From Rhodospirillales bacterium (GTDB taxonomy: Bacteria > Pseudomonadota > Alphaproteobacteria > QKFK01 > SZUA-500), in assembly GCA_003252195.1 (NCBI GenBank), contig QKFK01000018.1, positions 1 through 5,791 of the forward strand: 5,791 nt of DNA, read 5' to 3'. This document shows, piece after piece, positions 1 to 4,879 of this stretch. A program made the translations under genes and the position numbers. Each line of letters starts with the position of its first letter. Position 1 is the first letter of the stretch. Below the pieces are notes generated by a model. It did no database searches, had not been told where the DNA came from, and was given only the letters and a program-made list of their open reading frames with translations.

Positions 1-1
1 C

Positions 2-763
2 ATTCTTCAGGTGCTTAATGACATCCAGGCAGAGAATGGGGCTTACTTCATGGCAAGGCAGGATATTAACCGTGAAATCAGAAACAAAAAGGCTTTTGTC
101 GAGGACATTGCACAGGATATTCCCGACGGTTATACTCCTGAAAAATGGGAAAAATTCGACTTGTCGGAAGCTTATAAGAAAATAAATGCTGCAAAGGAAA
201 CTAATTCAAGAATTCAGCGTGCAAAGATTTTCAAAGACAGTTACAACGGAAAAATTCGAGGCTATGAAGCTGAAAAGGAAATTGCAATTTCAGCTGAAAA
301 GGACGCTATTTCAAACGAGCGCGAGGGGCTTTTAAAAGGCATTGAACGTATGAAAGCACAGATTAAGGCGAATGAGGATAAACTCGCAGGGCTTGACAGT
401 AAGTTAGCTGATAAGGTGAAAATTGCTGAATCAGAGTACAAGGAAAAGGTTGCCGCCTTAGATAGCGATATCAAGGTTGCTGATGAGTACATAGACAAAA
501 CTCCTATTGATACCGCTGATATGGAAGCAGAGGCAACTCAAGCAGAGCAGATGAAAAAGCACCTTAACGAATATCGCAGAATGGTTGAAATGCAGTCGGA
601 AATTGAAAAACTCACTGATAAATCAGAAACGCTAACTGCGAAAATTGAGCTTGCAAGAGAACTTCCGGGAGTGATTTTACAGACTGCGAAAATTCCAGTT
701 GAGGGATTGACTGTTAAAAACGGGATTCCGCTGATTGATTTAGGTAATGGTCCGCTTAGGTAA
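2..763 (+). CDS. SMC/Rad50-like AAA family ATPase, middle part (5' end outside window, 3' end frame-disrupted)
   Basis: The frame is open from the first bases of the window, so the true start and the Walker A P-loop lie upstream; the GTG at 11 is only the first possible start codon inside the window. About 250 residues are visible. Most are charged, Lys/Glu/Ala-rich helix with coiled-coil character (roughly residues 60-220 counted from the GTG), as in the arms of SMC, SbcC or RecN-like ATPases. No CxxC zinc hook is visible. The frame then enters the start of the C-terminal ATPase lobe (IPLIDLGNGPL) and stops at TAA 761-763, inside the second copy of a 16-bp tandem duplication. The rest of the lobe continues in another frame up to 989. 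Proteins of this kind in phage early regions are thought to work with a nuclease in DNA end processing; the nuclease gene follows directly. The family call rests on the coiled coil plus the ABC-type motifs in the next fragment. Confidence 0.75.
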   Translation: MLQVLNDIQAENGAYFMARQDINREIRNKKAFVEDIAQDIPDGYTPEKWEKFDLSEAYKKINAAKETNSRIQRAKIFKDSYNGKIRGYEAEKEIAISAEKDAISNEREGLLKGIERMKAQIKANEDKLAGLDSKLADKVKIAESEYKEKVAALDSDIKVADEYIDKTPIDTADMEAEATQAEQMKKHLNEYRRMVEMQSEIEKLTDKSETLTAKIELARELPGVILQTAKIPVEGLTVKNGIPLIDLGNGPLR

Positions 764-773
764 TGGTCCGCTT
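740..773 (+). repeat. 16-bp exact tandem duplication inside the ATPase gene
   Basis: The unit TAGGTAATGGTCCGCT occurs at 741-756 and again at 757-772. The 16-base periodicity extends one base each side (740-773). Because 16 is not a multiple of three, the second copy puts TAA (761-763) in frame and shifts the rest of the gene by +1. Deleting one copy restores one continuous ATPase reading frame, so the duplication is the lesion that splits the gene. Confidence 0.93.
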
Positions 774-989
774 CCGATAAGCAATTTATCCGAGGGGCAA
801 CAGCTGCTATTGTGTGTTGATGTGGCAATTAGCAAGCCAAACAATTTGCAGATTATATTGATTGACGGAGCTGAAAAACTTTCAACGGAAAATCGTGAGA
901 AATTATACGCAAAGTGCAAGGAAAAGGGCTTGCAGTTTATCGCAACACGCACAAGTGATTCTAACGAAATTGAGGTGGCTTATTTATAA
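747..989 (+). CDS. C-terminal ATPase lobe of the same SMC-like protein, separated by a frameshift
   Basis: This 80-codon frame continues the upstream ATPase. Removing one 16-bp repeat copy joins the two frames as IDLGNGPLPISNLSEGQQ. Counting from ATG 747, it carries an ABC-type signature LSEGQ at residues 14-18, a Walker B strand IILIDGAEKL at about 36-45, and a later strand FIATRTSDS where the switch/H-loop region should lie. The residue after the Walker B Asp is Gly, with Glu three residues after the Asp. That differs from the usual Asp-Glu pair. ATG 747 is within the first repeat copy and has no good ribosome binding site, so it is probably not a real start. The fragment is more likely the lost end of a pseudogene, or is reached by ribosomal frameshifting. 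Its stop TAA (987-989) shares a base with the next gene's ATG, which shows the original operon coupling. Confidence 0.7.
   Translation: MVRLGNGPLPISNLSEGQQLLLCVDVAISKPNNLQIILIDGAEKLSTENREKLYAKCKEKGLQFIATRTSDSNEIEVAYL
972..978 (+). promoter_or_regulatory. Ribosome binding site for the nuclease gene
   Basis: GAGGTGG lies inside the end of the ATPase reading frame, ten bases before ATG 989. It supports the 989 start and translational coupling to the upstream gene, whose stop overlaps that ATG (TAATG). Confidence 0.7.
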
Positions 990-1825
990 TGGATAACTTT
1001 GATTTAAAGGTTGACAAGGCTCTTAATGAGCCTTTGTCAAACGAAAACTATTTTAGCACCGCACACAGCCTTAAATACATGGGCTCCTCACAATTTAAGG
1101 CTTTTTTGGAGTGCGAATCCGGAGCGCTTGCAGAACTTAACGGCGAATATCCGAGGGAAGAAACAACGGCGCTTTTGGTTGGTTCTTATGTTGATGCACA
1201 TTTCGAGGGATCTTTGGATATTTTCAGAGCAAAGCATCCGGAAATCTTTAAACAAAATGGTGACCTTAAAGCTGAATACAAGCAAGCAGATTACATAATT
1301 CAGCGCATTGAGCGTGACCCAGTATTTATGAAATACATGTCAGGCAAAAAGCAAGTTATTATGACTGGCGAAATTGCCGGAGTACCTTACAAGATTAAGA
1401 TTGACAGCTATCACGAGGATAAGGCAATTGTTGACCTAAAGTGTATGCGAGATTTTCAGCCACAATGGAAAGACGGCAGAAAGCAGAATTTTGTTGATTT
1501 TTGGAGGTATGACATCCAGGGCGCTATATACCGGGAAGTTGTGAGGCAGAACACAGGCAAGGTTTTGCCCTTCATTATCGCAGGCGTAACAAAGGAAAAA
1601 GAAACAGATTTAGGGCTGTTTGAAATTCCACAAGAGGTGCTTGATGTGGCTCTTGCTGAAGTAGTTGAAAAATCACCGCGATTTAATGAAATTAAGCAGG
1701 GTAAAATTGTAGCTGAACGTTGCGAAAAGTGCAATAGTTGCAGGTTCACAAAAAAGCTTACAGGGTTTACAGATTATAGGATTATGGAGGTTATAGGATT
1801 ATGGAGGTATAAAAATGCAAGGTAA
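989..1825 (+). CDS. RecB-family PD-(D/E)XK nuclease (DUF3799 / exodeoxyribonuclease VIII-like)
   Basis: The 278-residue protein carries the RecB-type nuclease core in order: GSYVDAHFEG with His71, TGEIAG with Glu128, KIDSY with Asp139, VDLK with Asp149 and Lys151, and the QxxxY motif QGAIY at Gln177-Tyr181. Asp139, Asp149 and Lys151 fit the PD-(D/E)XK metal-binding set. Cys42 (LECE) plus Cys245, Cys248 and Cys251 (CEKCNSC) form the one-plus-three cysteine layout known from Fe-S RecB-family nucleases such as AddB and Cas4; cluster binding here is inference. The likely role is exonuclease processing of DNA ends beside the SMC-like ATPase and SSB. The start at 989 is supported by GAGGTGG and the TAATG overlap. 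The last ten residues (about 269-278) exist only because a 17-bp tandem duplication removed the original stop; without it the protein would end at residue 268 (DYRIMEV), two bases before the next ATG. It now overlaps the next gene by 11 bases. Confidence 0.85.
   Translation: MDNFDLKVDKALNEPLSNENYFSTAHSLKYMGSSQFKAFLECESGALAELNGEYPREETTALLVGSYVDAHFEGSLDIFRAKHPEIFKQNGDLKAEYKQADYIIQRIERDPVFMKYMSGKKQVIMTGEIAGVPYKIKIDSYHEDKAIVDLKCMRDFQPQWKDGRKQNFVDFWRYDIQGAIYREVVRQNTGKVLPFIIAGVTKEKETDLGLFEIPQEVLDVALAEVVEKSPRFNEIKQGKIVAERCEKCNSCRFTKKLTGFTDYRIMEVIGLWRYKNAR
1774..1808 (+). repeat. 17-bp exact tandem duplication at the nuclease/SSB boundary
   Basis: The unit TTATAGGATTATGGAGG occurs at 1774-1790 and 1791-1807, and the periodicity continues for one base (1808). 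It duplicates the GGAGG ribosome binding site of the next gene and shifts the nuclease frame past its original stop. In the single-copy version the frame would read GAG GTA TAA just before ATG 1815. Confidence 0.93.
1803..1807 (+). promoter_or_regulatory. Ribosome binding site for the SSB-like gene, second of two copies
   Basis: GGAGG sits seven bases before ATG 1815, an ideal spacing, and decides that start. An identical GGAGG at 1786-1790, made by the 17-bp duplication, is too far upstream to serve this ATG directly but could compete for ribosomes. Confidence 0.75.
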
Positions 1826-2219
1826 ATTACAAGACGGTTCAATTATTATATGCGGTGCGCTTCCAAAGGATGCGGAATATAAAACAGTTGGCGATAAAAA
1901 TTCATCACTTACTAAGTTTGGAGTTAAAGTTGGCGAACGACCAGTTGAGGGGCAGGACAAGCCCGAGGCTATCTGGGTAAATTGTGACTGTTGGCACGAG
2001 GTTGCGAAGTCTACAAAGAATTTGAAAAAGCTTGATGTTGTGTTTTGCATTGGAAAGCTTGATGTTAAAGAGCATGAGGGCAAAACTTATAGAACGCTTG
2101 TATGTGAGTTTGTAATTCCAATGCCAAAAGCTGTTGAGGCAGTAAACGAGCAAGGCAGAAACGTTCCGCTGCCTGACAACTTTGAAGAAGTTTTGTCCGA
2201 TGCAGGCGTGCCGTTCTGA
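1815..2219 (+). CDS. Single-stranded DNA-binding (SSB-like, OB-fold) protein
   Basis: The 134-residue protein looks like a small phage SSB. It has alternating beta-strand segments and an OB-fold end pattern: VVFCIGKLDVKEHEGKTYRT at about 75-94, followed by LVCEFVIPMP. That strand-turn-strand is typical of SSB proteins. The C-terminus SDAGVPF resembles the SSB tip ending in Pro-Phe that binds partner proteins, although it is less acidic than the cellular version. The expected role is coating single-stranded DNA during replication and recombination, fitting its place between a nuclease and a primase-type gene. The start is set by GGAGG at 1803-1807. The stop TGA (2217-2219) overlaps the next ATG as TGATG, suggesting coupled translation. 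Similarity is by pattern only, and another OB-fold DNA-binding protein is possible. Confidence 0.75.
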   Translation: MQGKLQDGSIIICGALPKDAEYKTVGDKNSSLTKFGVKVGERPVEGQDKPEAIWVNCDCWHEVAKSTKNLKKLDVVFCIGKLDVKEHEGKTYRTLVCEFVIPMPKAVEAVNEQGRNVPLPDNFEEVLSDAGVPF

Positions 2220-2743
2220 TGGATGCCTCAATAATAAAACAATCTGTCACCCTGTCACAGGCCTGTCAAACTTATGGCATACCGATTAATCGTCAAGGAT
2301 TTTCACGGTGTCCGTTCCATTCAGGCGACAACACACCGTCATTTAAGATATATCCCAACAACCGAGGCTTCTATTGCTTCGGTTGCGGTATGGGTGGGGA
2401 TGTAATTACATTCTTAATGAAATTATTCGGGCTTAATTTTATTGACGCTGTTAAAAAATTAAATGCTGATTTTAATTTAGGGCTGGACGAAAAACCGAGT
2501 TATGCAGAATATCGGAAAGTACAGAAATTACAATACGAGCGAGAACAGGCAAAGAAACAGAAAGCTGAGTTGTTAGCGGAATTGAAAAGGCTATCAGCTA
2601 TACACAGAAAAGCACACCAATTAATAATTAATTACCACGGCGGAGAGCCTGACGAAGCTACTGCCGTGGCAATACATAATATCGAATTTATTCGGTATAA
2701 AATCGAGGTGAGAGAAACTGAACTTGCAAATCTTAACTGCTGA
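2219..2743 (+). CDS. CHC2 zinc-finger (DNA primase N-terminal type) protein, zinc-finger only
   Basis: The 174-residue protein has the CHC2 zinc ribbon of DnaG-type primases: Cys31-Pro-Phe-His34 and Cys53-Phe-Gly-Cys56, with the framing sequences NTPSFKIYP and GFYCFGCGMGGDVITFLM and the helix LNFIDAVKKL after it. In primases this domain reads the template and helps choose initiation sites. The rest (about 95-174) is Lys/Glu/Gln-rich helix, probably coiled coil. No TOPRIM or other catalytic primase motif is visible, so the protein cannot be a full primase alone. It may act with the DUF927 protein encoded next, with host DnaG, or with a catalytic subunit outside the window. The start ATG 2219 overlaps the upstream stop and lacks a strong ribosome binding site, so translation probably depends on coupling. 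Its 3' end overlaps the next gene by 20 bases. Confidence 0.85.
   Translation: MDASIIKQSVTLSQACQTYGIPINRQGFSRCPFHSGDNTPSFKIYPNNRGFYCFGCGMGGDVITFLMKLFGLNFIDAVKKLNADFNLGLDEKPSYAEYRKVQKLQYEREQAKKQKAELLAELKRLSAIHRKAHQLIINYHGGEPDEATAVAIHNIEFIRYKIEVRETELANLNC
2705..2712 (+). promoter_or_regulatory. Ribosome binding site for the DUF927 helicase gene
   Basis: GAGGTGAG lies inside the end of the zinc-finger gene. It is 11 bases before TTG 2724 and 5 bases before an in-frame CTG at 2718. There is a stop (TGA 2709-2711) just upstream in this frame and no early in-frame ATG, so the helicase must start at TTG or, less likely, CTG. Confidence 0.6.
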
Positions 2744-4580
2744 AACTATTCTGAATGATGAAACATTCGACGAATTATTTACAATTGAGGATGAAGTCGA
2801 ACGCACGAAACTATATTTACAGCTCACAGACAGAGCCTCAGACTTGGGTGTTAAAACTAAATTTGAAACATTATACAAGGCTTTTAAAAACCAATTCAAG
2901 CAGTATTTAAAAGATATGCAGCAGGCGGTTGTTAAGACAGATCGCAATAATGTTACTCAATATGACGATACCTACCCTATCCTTAATTGTGGCACTTGGG
3001 AATGTGATATGCAGGGCGTTAGAACTTATACAATGTTTGGCGAAGTAACCGCTTGCTATAACCCAGTTTTGCCGGTAATGCGACTTGTGAACTTGCAGAC
3101 AGGCGATGAAAAAACCGTTATAGCATTCTACAAAGATGGTCGCTGGAAAGAAATTGTCGTTGATAATTCGGTTCTTTTAAATGCAAATAAGATAATTTCA
3201 ATTGTTCGTTCCGGAATTCTGTTTAGCAGTGAAAATGCAAAATTTTTAGCACGATATTTTACGGAAATATTGACTTACAATTATAACATTCCCGTGCAGA
3301 TGTCAACAAGTAAAATGGGTTGGCTTGATAATTACAACAGTTTTATGCCGTTCATTGATAACGAAATAGTGTTTGACTCTGAAAGCTGTTTTTCAAGCGT
3401 TTTTAATGCAATTTCAGAACACGGAAAACGTGATACATATATAAATCTGATTAAAGATATTCGCAAGCGTGACCGCAAAGAGCCTATGTTGCTTGTTGCC
3501 ACTTCCCTGGCAAGCGTACTGGTAAAACCGCTGGGGCTGTTGCCGTTCATATTTCACTTATACGGCGAGGCTGGAAAAGGCAAGACGGTTGCAACAATGT
3601 TGGCGGCTTCAATTTGGGGTGATCCGTCAGAGGATGGATATATGTCGGATCCGAAAAACACTGCAACAGTGTTCGAGATATATCTTGATTTTCTGAATAA
3701 CTTGCCTTTTATATGCGACGATATGTCGAAATTAAAGCGTGTTATGTCCTCACAAAAACAGGGTGATTTCAGCGATTTCATTTACTTTCTTGCAGGTGGA
3801 ACAGGGAAAAAACGTTCTAATGTGAATTTGGGTGTTAATAAAATAACTTCCTGGAAAAACTGCAGTATTACAAACGCAGAAAAACCGCTCACTTCGGAAA
3901 CTTCCAACGGTGGCGAGCTGTTGCGTGTAATCGAATTAGAAACTTCCCCAGGAGTTATATTTGATGATGGCACATCAGGAAAGCTTACTGCAGATACTAT
4001 CCGTGAAAACTACGGATTTTTAGGTAAGGAATTTATTGAAATTATTATTGAAATCGGCTTTGAAAAAATAAAGCAGATTCATTCGGAATTTGTAAATAAA
4101 ATCACAGACCGTGACACTGACAATGAAAAAGAGGGTAAACAGATTCAACCGATGGCGCTTATATTAACAGCTGACAAACTGTTTACCGATTACATACTGA
4201 AAGACGGCGTGTATTTAGATTTCGATTTCTGTTATTCATTGATTCGCAGTAATAAGGCTATGTCAGACAACGAGCGAGCTTATGAGTTCATCATAAACGA
4301 AGTTGCTATTAACCGAAATAACTTCCGGGATGATGAAATTCAGCCAGCTCAGAGGTGGGGTTACGTTCAGGATGGTTATTATCTGATTAACCCTAATATA
4401 TTCAGCGGAATTGCAGAGCGTGGAAATTTCAATAAGAAAATGTTTGTTGAATGGGCGGTAAGGAATGGGTTGTCGGAAACGAATCCAGGTAGAACTGACA
4501 AGTATGTAAAAAGCAAAGGTAGATTTATATTCGTTAAAGCTCCAACAGAAATTCCAGAAGATGCAGATGAGCCATTTTAA
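2724..4580 (+). CDS. DUF927-type AAA+ replicative helicase
   Basis: The 618-residue protein has a P-loop ATPase core in its middle: Walker A GEAGKGKT at 281-288, followed by ASIWGDP, Walker B LPFICDD at 327-333, and an arginine in GGELLRVIELE (Arg401) where DUF927 proteins carry a conserved Arg. The HLYGEAGKGKT and AASIWG context is what marks DUF927, a family that includes MCM-like helicases of mobile elements such as SCCmec. Residues 1-250 have no motif I recognise. Residues about 550-605 (GYYLINPNIF through GRFIFVKAP) look like a winged-helix segment. The protein ends EDADEPF, an acidic Pro-Phe tail like the SSB tip. The start is TTG 2724, overlapping the zinc-finger gene by 20 bases. The stop is directly followed by the GGTTGCCAA repeat array, so this helicase is the best candidate to be loaded there. 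Use as the replicative helicase is inference from family and context. Confidence 0.82.
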   Translation: MQILTAETILNDETFDELFTIEDEVERTKLYLQLTDRASDLGVKTKFETLYKAFKNQFKQYLKDMQQAVVKTDRNNVTQYDDTYPILNCGTWECDMQGVRTYTMFGEVTACYNPVLPVMRLVNLQTGDEKTVIAFYKDGRWKEIVVDNSVLLNANKIISIVRSGILFSSENAKFLARYFTEILTYNYNIPVQMSTSKMGWLDNYNSFMPFIDNEIVFDSESCFSSVFNAISEHGKRDTYINLIKDIRKRDRKEPMLLVATSLASVLVKPLGLLPFIFHLYGEAGKGKTVATMLAASIWGDPSEDGYMSDPKNTATVFEIYLDFLNNLPFICDDMSKLKRVMSSQKQGDFSDFIYFLAGGTGKKRSNVNLGVNKITSWKNCSITNAEKPLTSETSNGGELLRVIELETSPGVIFDDGTSGKLTADTIRENYGFLGKEFIEIIIEIGFEKIKQIHSEFVNKITDRDTDNEKEGKQIQPMALILTADKLFTDYILKDGVYLDFDFCYSLIRSNKAMSDNERAYEFIINEVAINRNNFRDDEIQPAQRWGYVQDGYYLINPNIFSGIAERGNFNKKMFVEWAVRNGLSETNPGRTDKYVKSKGRFIFVKAPTEIPEDADEPF

Positions 4581-4581
4581 C

Positions 4582-4655
4582 GGTTGCCAAAATTGGTTGC
4601 CAAAATAAATGCTTTGAAAGTCCCGTAAATAAAAGGGTTATGGCAAGGTTGCCAA
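4582..4655 (+). repeat. Left repeat cluster, GGTTGCCAA direct repeats
   Basis: Exact GGTTGCCAA occurs at 4582-4590, 4595-4603 and 4647-4655. The first two are 13 bases apart start to start, and the third is 52 bases further on, which is four times 13. All three continue with at least two more A. The third is preceded by TGGCAA (4641-4646), making an inverted repeat TGGCAA-GG-TTGCCA at 4641-4654. Confidence 0.88.
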
Positions 4656-4746
4656 AAATAAGGGTAAAAAATATAGGTTTATATATAAGATAAAAAAATT
4701 GTGAATTTCAAAAAAATATTTTTTCCTCGTATAGAAAGCCTAAAAA
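4656..4746. other. AT-rich core between the repeat clusters
   Basis: This stretch is almost all A and T, including TATATATAAGATAAAAAAA-like runs and a perfect 14-bp palindrome AAAAAATATTTTTT at 4711-4724. It contains no repeat copy and no reading frame of note. It would melt easily and fits a DNA unwinding element. The TATAAGAT at 4684-4691 could also act as a -10 box, but no convincing -35 accompanies it. Confidence 0.5.
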
Positions 4747-4850
4747 GGTTGGCAACTTGGCAACCACACCACACAAAGCGTTATAAATAAAGGGTTTAGA
4801 GTGCTTTTAAAAGTTGGCAACCGCTTGGCAACTGGTTGCAAGGTTGACAA
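4747..4850 (-). repeat. Right repeat cluster, mainly inverted copies (TTGGCAACC)
   Basis: TTGGCAAC(C) occurs at 4749-4756, 4757-4765 (tandem, 8 bases apart), 4814-4822 and 4825-4832. The 4757 and 4814 copies are full 9-mers; the 4749 and 4825 copies match eight bases. Two degenerate forward copies follow: GGTTGCAA at 4834-4841 and GGTTGACAA at 4842-4850. The change of orientation relative to the left cluster makes the region roughly symmetric around the AT-rich core. Confidence 0.85.
4824..4842. repeat. Imperfect hairpin formed by neighbouring repeat copies
   Basis: CTTG-G-CAAC-TG-GTTG-CAAG can fold with two four-base arms on each side, a single bulged G and a two-base turn. No T-run follows, so it does not look like a terminator. 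Confidence 0.45.
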
Positions 4851-4866
4851 AAATAACAACAAAAAC

Positions 4867-4873
4867 GAGGTGA
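4867..4873 (+). promoter_or_regulatory. Ribosome binding site that points to an ACG start
   Basis: GAGGTGA lies six bases before ACG 4880-4882, the position where the protein should begin (ACG AAA TTA AGA, then DYQQ). The first in-frame ATG (4925) is too far away for this site. The GTG inside it (4870) opens a different frame that stops after 17 codons. Confidence 0.65.
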
Positions 4874-4879
4874 AAAACA

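Larger units (their letters stand above)
4581..4866. other. Candidate replication origin: repeat-flanked AT-rich noncoding region
   Basis: No gene is visible between the DUF927 helicase stop and the ribosome binding site of the SF2 helicase; stops are frequent in all frames. Three GGTTGCCAA copies lie on the left, mainly inverted copies (TTGGCAACC) lie on the right, and a strongly AT-rich stretch lies between. That is the usual layout of an iteron-type origin with an unwinding element. The location between replication genes supports this. A regulatory operator array is the main alternative. Confidence 0.5.

Noticed and set aside
1011..1298. Other-frame open frame over the nuclease gene
   Set aside because: It overlaps the nuclease frame with its conserved motifs, has no ribosome binding site and no recognisable domain; it is a shadow frame, as are the minus-strand frames across the window.
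2027..2066. 13-bp direct repeat AAAGCTTGATGTT within the SSB-like gene
   Set aside because: The copies are 27 bases apart, in frame, and encode KLDV in two neighbouring beta strands. The second fits the normal SSB strand pattern, so this is probably chance or codon reuse.
2635..2669. Inverted repeat CCACGGC / GCCGTGG in the zinc-finger gene
   Set aside because: Seven-base arms with a 21-base loop inside coding sequence and no T-run; too weak to call a terminator or regulatory element.
4581..4760. Transcription terminator after the DUF927 helicase
   Set aside because: The inverted repeats are short and not followed by a T-run on the + strand; the TTTTTT at 4719-4724 belongs to an AT palindrome without a GC stem.
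4582..4850. CRISPR array
   Set aside because: The repeat unit is only nine bases, spacing is irregular and orientation changes, unlike a CRISPR array.
4844..4866. TTGACA at 4844-4849 as a -35 promoter box for the SF2 helicase
   Set aside because: No -10 box lies at the right distance; the ribosome binding site is already there. The match is better explained as a degenerate repeat copy (GGTTGACAA).
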